Source: Paenibacillus sp. 1781tsa1 (GTDB lineage Bacteria; Bacillota; Bacilli; Paenibacillales; Paenibacillaceae). From it: a stretch of DNA of 64,000 nucleotides. This document shows positions 53,255 through 61,067 of this stretch, piece after piece; position 1 is the first letter of the stretch, and each line of letters opens with the position of its first letter. The position numbers and the translations under genes were made by a program. Under the pieces are notes generated by a model. It made no database searches and was not told where the DNA came from. It saw only the letters and a program-made list of their open reading frames with translations. The stretch covers positions 4,960,001 through 5,024,000 of the forward strand of contig NZ_JAMYWY010000001.1 of assembly GCF_024159265.1 (NCBI RefSeq). Direction: 5' to 3'.

Positions 53255-54498
53255 ACAGAACCTCCCCCCATCACTGTTGGAAGTTCCTGCAAGTGAGAAA
53301 CAGTGAATGACCTCGTGCCTCTTCCACGCAACATGGCATTCCACTCCGCACTCCGGCGGGATTCACTGGTATCCATCAGAATATGGCATGGCGTCATGCC
53401 CCGCGTATCGGCCCAGCGCAACAGTTCCAATATTTTTTCATCCTTTTGGGGAGAAATCACAACAAAGTAAGCTCCCTGAGGCAATTGACGTGCGATTTTT
53501 TCCACGCCAGGCAGCAGATGAGTATCCTGACCGTTGTATTGAATGTCTACCAAATGATGCATCATCTTCTGTCGTTCCAGCTGACTTTCACTGGGGGCCA
53601 TGTAGGAGGTTTCGTCTGACAATGTCAACAATCCCATTCCCATTCGTTCCCTGGCACCATACTCGAGCAGAGAGGCAGCCGTGGACACGGCAATTTCAAA
53701 TGCATCCCCATGTTCATAACTTGATGCCAGCGCATCCAGAACCAGAATGGTTTTGGGCACAGACTCATGTTCAAACTCCTTGGACTTCCAGTTCCCTGTC
53801 TTTGCCGTTGCATTCCAGTGAATGCGGGAAAGTCGATCTCCGTAAACGTAGTCACGCACACCATTGATCTGAGTGGTCTCTCTCCGTGAACGGGTTAACG
53901 CCGTCTGAGGACCGGATAACCGTGATTTGCGATCGTAGAGCTGCCAATAGGGAATAAATACCGTTCTTGGCAGTACGCGAAACTCACCTTTGGCCTTAAA
54001 CTTTCCTCGATGTTCAATCAGCCCAAATATGTCCTCGCTCGCACATTCCGTTTCTGAAAAAACATACTTTCCCCGCTCAAGTGGCGGTGTCTGAAATGAC
54101 AACTCGCCATTACCTCGCATATTGGGAATCAAACTTTCCTTGAACGACCACGATTCTCCATTATGCCGATGCAGCATTTCACGTACAACAACATAGGGAA
54201 GCGGGAGGAATCCCGGAATGGTCAGACTCAACTGTACTTGAACCTGATCACCTGCATGAAGCAGTTCTTCATGGTCCGGACCAGAAGATAGCCTACGCAC
54301 TCCCTGAGCACGTCGTACTCCGCTGAATCCAGCAATAGCAAGATACACACAGAGCAGGGTCACCATCGAAAGTAACATAAGAGATGTCTTCCCGCCCTGA
54401 AACAAAACATAAGCCAGGCAGCACATCCACACCATTGCGATGCTCCATACGCGTGGGTGGCGCAGCCCTTTATTGACTGTACTCAAAAGCGGCTTCAT
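53251..54498 (-). CDS. DUF58 domain-containing protein
   Basis: Membrane-associated protein of unknown biochemical function that usually accompanies MoxR ATPases. Two N-terminal hydrophobic helices lie at about 14–55. A beta-rich region follows, then the DUF58 core with RDYVYGDRLSRIHWNATAKTG and a vWA-like fold (KTILVLDALAS). 415 residues. It overlaps the transglutaminase start by 4 bp and starts 3 bp after moxR, so the three genes form a tight operon. Confidence 0.9.
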   Translation of the reverse strand: MKPLLSTVNKGLRHPRVWSIAMVWMCCLAYVLFQGGKTSLMLLSMVTLLCVYLAIAGFSGVRRAQGVRRLSSGPDHEELLHAGDQVQVQLSLTIPGFLPLPYVVVREMLHRHNGESWSFKESLIPNMRGNGELSFQTPPLERGKYVFSETECASEDIFGLIEHRGKFKAKGEFRVLPRTVFIPYWQLYDRKSRLSGPQTALTRSRRETTQINGVRDYVYGDRLSRIHWNATAKTGNWKSKEFEHESVPKTILVLDALASSYEHGDAFEIAVSTAASLLEYGARERMGMGLLTLSDETSYMAPSESQLERQKMMHHLVDIQYNGQDTHLLPGVEKIARQLPQGAYFVVISPQKDEKILELLRWADTRGMTPCHILMDTSESRRSAEWNAMLRGRGTRSFTVSHLQELPTVMGGGSV

Positions 54499-54501
54499 GA
54501 A

Positions 54502-55458
54502 CTATTGCCCCATGGAGACGGGCACGCGCACTTGCTGCAGTACGGCATTCAGAACAGCTTCGGAACTCATACTGTCCAGTCTCGATTCGGGACGAAGCAC
54601 AATACGATGAGAGATCACATAAGGGGCCATCGTCTTCACATCATCCGGGAGCACATAATCACGTTCCTGTAAGAAAGCAAAGGCTTTTACCGCCATCATG
54701 AAGGATATGGCTGCCCGTGGGCTGGCACCCAGCAATACAGATGGGTGGGAGCGGGTTTGGCGAACAACATCCAACAGATAGTCCATGACCGGATCACCGA
54801 TAAAGACTTCCTTGATCTCCTGCTGGATTGCCGAGATCTGGTCCATATGGGTTACGGATTCGAGACGATCCACAGGTTGACCCGACTGATGCGTTTTCAG
54901 CAGGGTTTTCTCAATCTCTTTATCCGGATAACCAAGGCTTATTTTCAACATAAACCGGTCTAATTGCGCTTCCGGCAATGTGTATGTGCCTTCAAAATCA
55001 ATCGGATTCTGAGTTGCACAGAGCATGAACGGATGTGGCAGATCATACGTATCGCCATCAACGGTTACACTGCGCTCCTCCATGACTTCAAGCAATGCCG
55101 ACTGAGTTTTCGTTGTGGCCCGGTTAATCTCATCAGCCAGCAAGATGTTGGTCATCACGGGACCTGGACGGAAATAAAAACGTTCATCCTTCGGGTGGAA
55201 CACGGATACGCCCGTAATATCACTGGGTAAAATATCAGGATTACATTGAATGCGTCGGTACTCTCCGCGCATGGATTTCGATAATGCCTTGATCAACTGC
55301 GTTTTGCCAGTTCCTGGTACGTCTTCAATCAGAACGTGCCCGCCTGCAAGCAAAGCTGTAAGTAAAAGTTGAATTTCAAAGGATTTCCCCATAATGCAGG
55401 ATTCCAGATTCGAACGAACTGCGGATATGATTTGGATCGACTCTTTGCGCACAGGCAT
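54502..55458 (-). CDS. MoxR-family AAA+ ATPase
   Basis: Chaperone-like ATPase. Walker A GGHVLIEDVPGTGKTQ, Walker B ILLADEINRATTKTQSALLE and the conserved ATQNPIDFEGTYTLPEAQLDRF are all present. I start it at the ATG at 55458 (MPVRKES), with AGGAGG 9 bases upstream. The open frame reaches 55593 but the extra 45 residues are Cys-rich and unlike the family. 318 residues. It is the first gene of the MoxR–DUF58–transglutaminase set. Confidence 0.92.
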   Translation of the reverse strand: MPVRKESIQIISAVRSNLESCIMGKSFEIQLLLTALLAGGHVLIEDVPGTGKTQLIKALSKSMRGEYRRIQCNPDILPSDITGVSVFHPKDERFYFRPGPVMTNILLADEINRATTKTQSALLEVMEERSVTVDGDTYDLPHPFMLCATQNPIDFEGTYTLPEAQLDRFMLKISLGYPDKEIEKTLLKTHQSGQPVDRLESVTHMDQISAIQQEIKEVFIGDPVMDYLLDVVRQTRSHPSVLLGASPRAAISFMMAVKAFAFLQERDYVLPDDVKTMAPYVISHRIVLRPESRLDSMSSEAVLNAVLQQVRVPVSMGQ

Positions 55459-55590
55459 GTGGTCTAACCTCCTAAAAAAGCATACAGATTTCCTTTTATT
55501 GTACATGATCCACGGGCGTGAGTACACTCGAAGGAACTCACAATTTGTTTCCAACCCGTCAGATTCACCGCAGTTCACGCATGAATACGA

Positions 55591-55629
55591 CAAAAAAGGC
55601 CCGGATAGAAGTAATCCGAAGCCTTTTTT
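55591..55629 (-). terminator. Terminator of the spoVA operon (both strands)
   Basis: AAAAAAGGC..CGGAT/ATCCG..GCCTTTTTT hairpin 39 bp after the spoVAE stop, symmetrical enough to work either way. Confidence 0.88.
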
Positions 55630-55667
55630 GAATCAAAATTATGTTCAAATGAATTTGCCATATGATG

Positions 55668-56018
55668 TTAGCCTTTTGGACGAACCACCAATGCCGCGAG
55701 AAAAGAAAAGATGATCGCTGACGATATTCCCGCCGCTGTCAGATCAAAGATCCCGGTTATAACTCCAATCCATCCCTCTTTCTCAAGTTCAGTCAATGCT
55801 CCATGCACCAAAGAGTTACCGAAACTTGTGATGGGCACGGAAGCACCTGCACCTGCAAACTTGACCAATGGATCATAGAGACCGAGTGCATCCGCAACCG
55901 CCCCTGCCACAACAAGTGTACTCATGGTATGTGCCGGTGTAAGCTTGACACTATCCATTAGAAGCTGTCCTACAACACAGATCAAACCACCAACGATAAA
56001 TGCCCACAAGAATTGCAT
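55668..56018 (-). CDS. spoVAE: SpoVAE (SpoVAEb), stage V sporulation protein
   Basis: Membrane component of the SpoVA channel that moves calcium–dipicolinate into the forespore and out at germination. The 116 residues are hydrophobic with about four helices; AGAGASVPITSFGNSLVHGAL is the conserved segment, also seen in SpoVAC. It lies 5 bp downstream of spoVAD. Being short, it matches the SpoVAEb form. Confidence 0.93.
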   Translation of the reverse strand: MQFLWAFIVGGLICVVGQLLMDSVKLTPAHTMSTLVVAGAVADALGLYDPLVKFAGAGASVPITSFGNSLVHGALTELEKEGWIGVITGIFDLTAAGISSAIIFSFLAALVVRPKG

Positions 56019-56023
56019 CTCAT

Positions 56024-57040
56024 TTATCCCTCCTTTTCTATAGCTACGGCATGTGCGATACAGGGAATAGTTTCACCCTGCTGGTACGAGAGCGGAGACA
56101 AGAGCGCTCCAGTAGCAACAACGAGCACCCGTTTGAGTTCACCCTTCTGCATCCGATTTAAAATGTGACCGTAGGTTACCGTGGCAGAACACCCGCAGCC
56201 ACTTCCCCCGGCAACCACATAAGGCTGTTTCTCCCGATCATAGATCATCAGGCCGCAATCATTGAATACCGTCTGTTCCATGGGAAGGCCTTCTTTTTGC
56301 AGAAGTTCTTTCGTAATTGGCAAACCGACGGAAGCCAGATCCCCGGTCACAATGAGATCGTAATAGCCAGGCTCCAGCCCCGTATCCCTGAAATGAGAGA
56401 TCAGGGTGTCGGCTGCTGCCGGTGCCATCGCTGAACCCATGTTGAAGGGATCTTTGATTCCCAAATCCATGATTCGTCCAATGGTGGCCTTGGTAACTAC
56501 TGGACCATCACCTGTACGGGACACCACACCACACCCTGAACCCGTAACGGTATATTGCGCATAAGGCGGCTTCTGAGAGCCATACTCCGTCGGATAACGA
56601 AATTGTTTCTCAACCGTGCAGTTGTGACTAACCGTACCTGCAAGGACATAATCGCCAGCTCCCGAGTCTACAATCATGGACGCCAGCGCCAACGTTTCCA
56701 TAGAAGTTGAACAGGCTCCAAAGACACCAAGGTAAGGCACACCCAATTTTCTCGCGGAGAAGGAACTGCTGATAATCTGATTCATCAGGTCTCCACCCAC
56801 AAAAAAGTGAAGCTCTTCCTTGGTAATATTTGCATTAATCAAAGCTAGCTGGGAGGCCTGTTCGAGCAGTTTGCGTTCTGCCTTCTCCCACGTCTTCTCG
56901 CCGATCTCAAGGTTGTCATAGATGTAATCAAAATCAGATGACAAGGGACCCTTGCCCTCATCAGGTCCTACAACTGCCGCCCTGCCGATAATTCGCGGAC
57001 GATTCTCAAATTGCCACGTTTGGCGACCCAATCGCTTCAC
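56024..57040 (-). CDS. spoVAD: SpoVAD, stage V sporulation protein
   Basis: DPA-binding protein of the SpoVA complex with a thiolase-like fold. Conserved blocks include FENRPRIIGRAAVVGPDEGKGPL, GVFGACSTSMETLALAS, VTGSGCGVVSRTGDGP and GGSGCGCSATVTYG. 338 residues. The start overlaps the spoVAC stop by 4 bp. Expression is expected in the forespore under sigma-G. Confidence 0.96.
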   Translation of the reverse strand: MKRLGRQTWQFENRPRIIGRAAVVGPDEGKGPLSSDFDYIYDNLEIGEKTWEKAERKLLEQASQLALINANITKEELHFFVGGDLMNQIISSSFSARKLGVPYLGVFGACSTSMETLALASMIVDSGAGDYVLAGTVSHNCTVEKQFRYPTEYGSQKPPYAQYTVTGSGCGVVSRTGDGPVVTKATIGRIMDLGIKDPFNMGSAMAPAAADTLISHFRDTGLEPGYYDLIVTGDLASVGLPITKELLQKEGLPMEQTVFNDCGLMIYDREKQPYVVAGGSGCGCSATVTYGHILNRMQKGELKRVLVVATGALLSPLSYQQGETIPCIAHAVAIEKEG

Positions 57041-57540
57041 AGGTGCCCACCTCCAAATCCCAAAAAGGCGTACACGATGCCTACAATAAAGGCTGCCACG
57101 ACACCGAATACGATAACGGAACCAGCAAGTTTAAACATGTTGGCCCCAACACCAAGTACCAGCCCTTCAGCACGATGTTCAAGTGCAGCAGAGCACATGG
57201 AATTGGCAAATCCGGTTACCGGCACAGCCGTTCCTGCTCCTGCCCATTGAGCCATTTTATCGTATACGCCAAGACAAGTCAGAATAACCGATATGAGAAT
57301 CAAGACCGCCACCGTAGGATTGGAAGCTTCCTTCGATGTCATGTCGAAACCGGCCATGAAAGCCTCTTGAATGGCCTGTCCAATCAAGCAGACGGTACCT
57401 CCTACCAAAAATGCCTTGAGGCAGTTCTTCAGGATTGGACGAGGCGGCTCATGTTTTTTTGCAACTTTTTTGTATTCCTTTTCATCCATGGACAGGGACG
57501 ACGATTTCTTTTCGCTTCCGGATGCAGATTGAGCTGGCAA
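57037..57540 (-). CDS. spoVAC: SpoVAC, stage V sporulation protein
   Basis: Membrane channel protein of the SpoVA set. A polar N-terminus with charged residues (DEKEYKKVAKKHEPPRP) is followed by about four helices and AGAGTAVPVTGFANSMCSAAL. The start is a TTG at 57540 with AGGAGG 9 bases upstream; a shorter start at an internal Met (near residue 18) is less supported. 167 residues. First of the spoVAC–AD–AE operon. Confidence 0.93.
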   Translation of the reverse strand: MPAQSASGSEKKSSSLSMDEKEYKKVAKKHEPPRPILKNCLKAFLVGGTVCLIGQAIQEAFMAGFDMTSKEASNPTVAVLILISVILTCLGVYDKMAQWAGAGTAVPVTGFANSMCSAALEHRAEGLVLGVGANMFKLAGSVIVFGVVAAFIVGIVYAFLGFGGGHL

Positions 57541-57582
57541 GATACAAGACCTCCTCTATGTCAAAATGGTTCAAAGCTACGG

Positions 57583-57613
57583 CTGAATGCCAATGAGTGT
57601 AATCCTATATTCA
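57583..57613 (-). promoter_or_regulatory. Candidate sigma-G promoter of the spoVA operon
   Basis: TGAATA (exact sigma-G -35), 18-base spacer, CATTCAG (4 of 7 to CATACTA) on the minus strand, 43 bp upstream of spoVAC. Confidence 0.5.
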
Positions 57614-57731
57614 TTGTTTGTTAATCCTCGGAAGGTTATGTATCCGGCGACGAACAGCATATGTTTCCAACAACGTCATACGGTGGAAACAGGTTAGGAA
57701 TACGCCGGATCTGCGGGCTCATAGATACGTT

Positions 57732-57815
57732 CTATAAATAAAGAAGAACAATCACGAGCAAGATAAAAAGAACGATGAACAGTACTTTTTCCGTGCCCTC
57801 TTCTGGAGGCTTCAT
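57732..57815 (-). CDS. Possible 27-residue hydrophobic peptide
   Basis: A 27-codon frame: a charged start MKPPEEGTEKV and then one hydrophobic helix (VLFIVLFILLVIVLLYL). AAGGAG lies 10 bases before the ATG. It resembles tiny sporulation membrane peptides of the YjcZ/SscA type in shape only. It stands alone in the 680-bp gap between spoVAC and the M42 gene; apart from this and the repeat at 58084 I see nothing else there. Confidence 0.45.
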   Translation of the reverse strand: MKPPEEGTEKVLFIVLFILLVIVLLYL

Positions 57816-58083
57816 TTGATATTTAGCTCCTTCCTGTGTGAAGACAAGGAAATATGGAGTACAAAAAACTTCATAAAATGATGACATCTCCTCTGTATAT
57901 TCATATTCATTGAACTAGCATCGGGACTGCGGCTACAGCGGATAAAGTCATGAAACATGGATAAGGCAAGCGTCCAAAATATGCCTTAAATACGTGACAT
58001 AAACATGGACAATCACTTGCGCAAGGTTCATACTGTAATGTGACCAGTGGTTAAATAACAAGTCCTCAACATATTAATGTACG

Positions 58084-58145
58084 TGTTCAAAAAGTCTGGT
58101 TTTCAGTACCAAGAAGTTGAGATGAAGATAGTCGACTTTTTGAAC
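58084..58145. mobile_element. Short MITE-like element, internally deleted relative
   Basis: About 62 bp bounded by perfect 12-bp inverted repeats, GTTCAAAAAGTC and GACTTTTTGAAC. Its left 35 bp (to GTACCAAGAAG) match the left end of the element at 46665; the central part is missing. Confidence 0.7.
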
Positions 58146-58222
58146 TACATCTAAAAGGACAACAGGCAGGTAGCCGTTCTACTGTGACCTGAAATACATA
58201 CCAACAGAGGAGTTGTTGACAC

Positions 58223-59296
58223 ATGAATGAAAAAACGATGGAAATGTTTCGCACTTTGACGGAGTTTCCCTCCGCATCCGGTTTTGAACGTGAGCTTCGC
58301 GGCTGGATGAAAGAGCAGCTTTCCGCTTATACGGATGAGTTCGTCCAGGATCGCCTGGGGAGTCTATTTGGTGTATTACGGGGAGAGGAATCCGGTCCTA
58401 AAGTTATGGTAGCCGGACACTTTGACGAAGTTGGTTTTATGACTACGGGCATTACCGAAACAGGTATGATCAAATTCCGTCCACTGGGTGGATGGTGGAG
58501 TCAGGCTGTACTTTCTCAACGATTGGAAATCATCACACCTGATCGTCGGATTACCGGAGTTGTAGGTTCTACACCTACACACTTGCTGGACGAGTCTCAG
58601 CGGAACAAACCTGTTGATCTGAATTCCATGTATCTCGATATTGGAGCAGACAACCGTGCCGAAGCAGAATCCTGGGGCATTCATCCAGGGATGCAGATTG
58701 TGCCAGTCTGTGAGTTCACGCCGATGGCGAACCCGAAAAAAATTATGGCCAAAGCGTGGGATAATCGTTACGGCGTAGGTCTTGCACTTGAATTGGTTGA
58801 AGCACTGCATAAGGAAAAACTGCCTAACACACTTTATGCTGGTGCAACAGTTCAGGAAGAACTGGGGCTTCGCGGTGCACGCACGGCGGCCAATCTGATT
58901 CAGCCTGATATCTTCTTCGCACTTGACTGTAGCGCAGCGAATGATATGACAGGTGACAAACAGTCATTTGGACATATCGGAGAAGGAGCATTACTTCGTA
59001 TTTTTGACCCGGGTATGTTCACTCATCGCGGAATGGTGGAATATGTTCAAGATACGGCTTCATCCAATCAGATTAAAATGCAGTATTTCATCTCACCAGG
59101 TGGTACTGATGCAGGTCAAGTTCACCTGAGCGGTATTGGTGTACCATCAACAGTTATTGGTATTTGTGCACGTTATATCCATACCTCTTCTTCCATCATT
59201 CATACGGATGACTACGATGCAGCCAAAGAACTGATTGTTAAACTGGTTAAAGGTCTTGATCGGACAACGATGAATACCATTATTGATAATGCGTAG
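58223..59296 (+). CDS. M42 family metallopeptidase (glutamyl aminopeptidase-like)
   Basis: Cytosolic dinuclear-metal aminopeptidase of the TET/PepA type. Metal and catalytic residues are seen in VAGHFDEVGFM (His, Asp), AKAWDNRYGVG (bridging Asp), VQEELGLRGA (catalytic and ligand Glu), ALDCSAANDM and, near the end, SIIHTDDYD. 357 residues, normal. GAGGAG precedes the ATG, and a strong terminator follows. It is a single-gene unit. Confidence 0.93.
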   Translation: MNEKTMEMFRTLTEFPSASGFERELRGWMKEQLSAYTDEFVQDRLGSLFGVLRGEESGPKVMVAGHFDEVGFMTTGITETGMIKFRPLGGWWSQAVLSQRLEIITPDRRITGVVGSTPTHLLDESQRNKPVDLNSMYLDIGADNRAEAESWGIHPGMQIVPVCEFTPMANPKKIMAKAWDNRYGVGLALELVEALHKEKLPNTLYAGATVQEELGLRGARTAANLIQPDIFFALDCSAANDMTGDKQSFGHIGEGALLRIFDPGMFTHRGMVEYVQDTASSNQIKMQYFISPGGTDAGQVHLSGIGVPSTVIGICARYIHTSSSIIHTDDYDAAKELIVKLVKGLDRTTMNTIIDNA

Positions 59297-59336
59297 TTTG
59301 GTTAAATGGAAAATCCTTAAATATTTATGCCTGAAA

Positions 59337-59371
59337 GAGATGTCCCGTCAGACCGGGATGTCTCTTTTTTT
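59337..59371 (+). terminator. Terminator of the M42 peptidase gene
   Basis: GAGATGTCCCG/CGGGATGTCTC hairpin (imperfect) followed by seven T. Confidence 0.9.
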
Positions 59372-59476
59372 GGTTTAATCAACTAGATTAATAGGTCGAA
59401 CATTATGGAGACTGCCACATAAGATATAAGATAATGAAAGATCAATAACCAAACACCAACCAGTGGGGGATCTGTT

Positions 59477-59800
59477 ATGGCAGTGGGAAGGAACGGAAAA
59501 TCAAATAAAGGTTCTAACAAAAAACCAAACGCTGCTAATACCCTCCTTAACGGAAGCCTCAAAGGGAAAAATCTCGAACTGATTGTAGCAGCGTTATTGG
59601 TGAGCGGAAAGTTGAGAGTGGATGCTGTCACGTTGTTTCGTGAGGCTACATTGATTGTAGAATTGGTTGGTCAATATAAAACACTTCAAAAGGTCACACC
59701 CTCCAATTCAGACAAACTGGTACAATTCCTGGATGAAACTGGCGGCGATATGACGCTGAATGATGTTATACAGGCATTTCAACAGAGGATCAATTCCTAA
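59477..59800 (+). CDS. Hypothetical basic protein, 107 residues
   Basis: Not recognised. The first 30 residues are Lys/Asn/Gly-rich and probably disordered. The rest is helical, with LELIVAALLVSGKLRVDAVTLFREATLIVELVG as a possible amphipathic or weak membrane region and NDVIQAFQQRIN at the end. GTGGGGGA precedes the ATG. It is followed after 24 bp by a small hydrophobic peptide gene, so the two may form an operon. No cysteines. Confidence 0.65.
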   Translation: MAVGRNGKSNKGSNKKPNAANTLLNGSLKGKNLELIVAALLVSGKLRVDAVTLFREATLIVELVGQYKTLQKVTPSNSDKLVQFLDETGGDMTLNDVIQAFQQRINS

Positions 59801-59824
59801 TAGCCAAGAAATGGGGTGGACATC

Positions 59825-59944
59825 ATGTCCGAGTTTGACGGAACCGGGTTTGCGGAACTGTTAATTGTGCTTATTCTTGTTGTTTTATTTGTATTTGGTT
59901 CTACTGACATCGATACACTTAGCGGTACACCTACAAAAGTCTGA
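59825..59944 (+). CDS. YjcZ-like small hydrophobic protein, 39 residues
   Basis: A 39-residue peptide: acidic start MSEFDGTGF, one membrane helix (AELLIVLILVVLFVFGS) and a short polar tail. GGGGTGG lies 6 bases before the ATG. This plan resembles the YjcZ/YnzH-type small sporulation proteins of Bacillales (inference by shape). It follows the 107-residue gene by 24 bp on the same strand. Confidence 0.6.
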   Translation: MSEFDGTGFAELLIVLILVVLFVFGSTDIDTLSGTPTKV

Positions 59945-60042
59945 ACTTACTCCTCTCCTGAAATTGTGCTTAGCTTAGTCATCAATGATTTCCGGTCAGA
60001 GACCACCAGACACTCTGTTCATGTAAAAATCTTCAATTTAAG

Positions 60043-60072
60043 AACGCCAGCCCATAAAAATTGGCTGGCGTT
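60043..60072 (-). terminator. Hairpin terminator between convergent genes
   Basis: AACGCCAGCC/GGCTGGCGTT perfect 10-bp stem; T-rich on both sides though the runs are broken. It lies just after the membrane hydrolase gene on the minus strand. Confidence 0.7.
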
Positions 60073-60083
60073 TGTCGCTTTAA

Positions 60084-60791
60084 TTAAAGAAATAACGGTG
60101 AGAATGCAATCCAGGCCAAAATAAGGGTAAGCACAATGCAGACATTCTCTACAACGGCCCCACGCTTGGTTCCTGTACTCATCAGATTCACCCGTATACG
60201 CCATTTGAGCGGTGGTAACGGACGAATGCCACGATTGGTTAATGAATCGGCCAACAGGTGCATCGCATACGCTGTGCCTCCCGCTACCCAGATCTCCGGT
60301 CCCTGCTGCTGGGTCGTACTGTAGAGTAAACCAGCCCATATCGCAGTGCCGTATAGGGTATGCGTTAATCCCCTATGCGTTAGCGTAGTGCACAGCATAA
60401 GCAGGCTGCCTGCAATCAGATTCCAGGGGGCAAATGCGTGACCGTAGAACACCAGACCGAGTCCAATGGCGAACATCAACACTTTGCGAAGCGAACGCGA
60501 AGGCAGGAATGACACGAGCGCAATGAGGATCGCAAGCAACAGGTTCCATGGTTTGGCATGAACATAGAAATACACGAAGACAGCTGTAGGCAACAGAATC
60601 GTCTGTAACAACCTGATCAGACTGTTAGGCAAGGCTTTCGATACCAGCAGCGAATTCGGCTCATCGATGTCAGGCAATAATGAACCAATCAGAGCAACCG
60701 TAACTGCCGGTGCAGTCACCGGCATACCAGCCAACTGCAGCACAGATAGCGATACGCCTGTCCCGATAATAAGGTGGGATCTTCCCATCAT
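60084..60791 (-). CDS. Metal-dependent hydrolase, YdjM/DUF457-like membrane protein
   Basis: Predicted membrane-bound hydrolase. The N-terminal MGRSHLIIGTGVSL carries the conserved early His. IGSLLPDIDEPNS supplies acidic residues, and LTHRGLTHTLYG and GTAYAMHLLADSLTNRGIRPLPPLKW are the family's His/Asp motifs. About five membrane helices. I start it at 60791 (235 residues); the open frame reaches 60929 through its own promoter region. In B. subtilis the relative YdjM is linked to cell-wall stress. Substrate unknown. Confidence 0.85.
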   Translation of the reverse strand: MMGRSHLIIGTGVSLSVLQLAGMPVTAPAVTVALIGSLLPDIDEPNSLLVSKALPNSLIRLLQTILLPTAVFVYFYVHAKPWNLLLAILIALVSFLPSRSLRKVLMFAIGLGLVFYGHAFAPWNLIAGSLLMLCTTLTHRGLTHTLYGTAIWAGLLYSTTQQQGPEIWVAGGTAYAMHLLADSLTNRGIRPLPPLKWRIRVNLMSTGTKRGAVVENVCIVLTLILAWIAFSPLFL

Positions 60792-60843
60792 GATGCAAAA
60801 ACGTCCTTTCGAAGAGATAGGGAACATACATAGCCCACTTTTG

Positions 60844-60872
60844 ATAGTACAACGAAACCAAAACAAGAACAA
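60844..60872 (-). promoter_or_regulatory. Candidate promoter of the membrane hydrolase gene
   Basis: TTGTTC, 17-base spacer, TACTAT on the minus strand. It lies inside the longer reading of the open frame, supporting the shorter start. Confidence 0.45.
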
Positions 60873-60914
60873 TAGTTCGTATTTCTTATTTGTTTGAAAA
60901 TAAAAATAAAATTC

Positions 60915-60930
60915 TGTGATGGGGCTCACA
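60915..60930. promoter_or_regulatory. Distal FNR/CRP-type palindrome
   Basis: TGTGA-N6-TCACA, a perfect dyad centred near -88.5 relative to the predicted nirB start. Confidence 0.6.
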
Positions 60931-60961
60931 CCAAAGAATTTATGACTGAACTATCTTTATT

Positions 60962-60977
60962 AGTGAATTAAATCACA
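60962..60977 (+). promoter_or_regulatory. Proximal FNR-type box of nirB
   Basis: AGTGA-N6-TCACA, close to the Bacillus Fnr box TGTGA-N6-TCACT. Its centre lies 41.5 bp before the predicted start near 61011, the usual position for FNR activation. Confidence 0.65.
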
Positions 60978-60998
60978 TAAACTATCGTTAACACCTTG

Positions 60999-61004
60999 TA
61001 TAAT
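60999..61004 (+). promoter_or_regulatory. -10 element of nirB
   Basis: Exact TATAAT with no recognisable -35, as expected for an activator-dependent promoter. Confidence 0.65.
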
Positions 61005-61067
61005 TTCAAATATAAACCATTAAAATTTTGGGTACTGTACAGCGTCTATTCAAGGAGGCATACACAC

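Noticed and set aside
55459..55593. N-terminal extension of the MoxR ATPase
   Set aside because: The added 45 residues are Cys-rich and unlike the family, and the strong ribosome-binding site lies at the downstream ATG.
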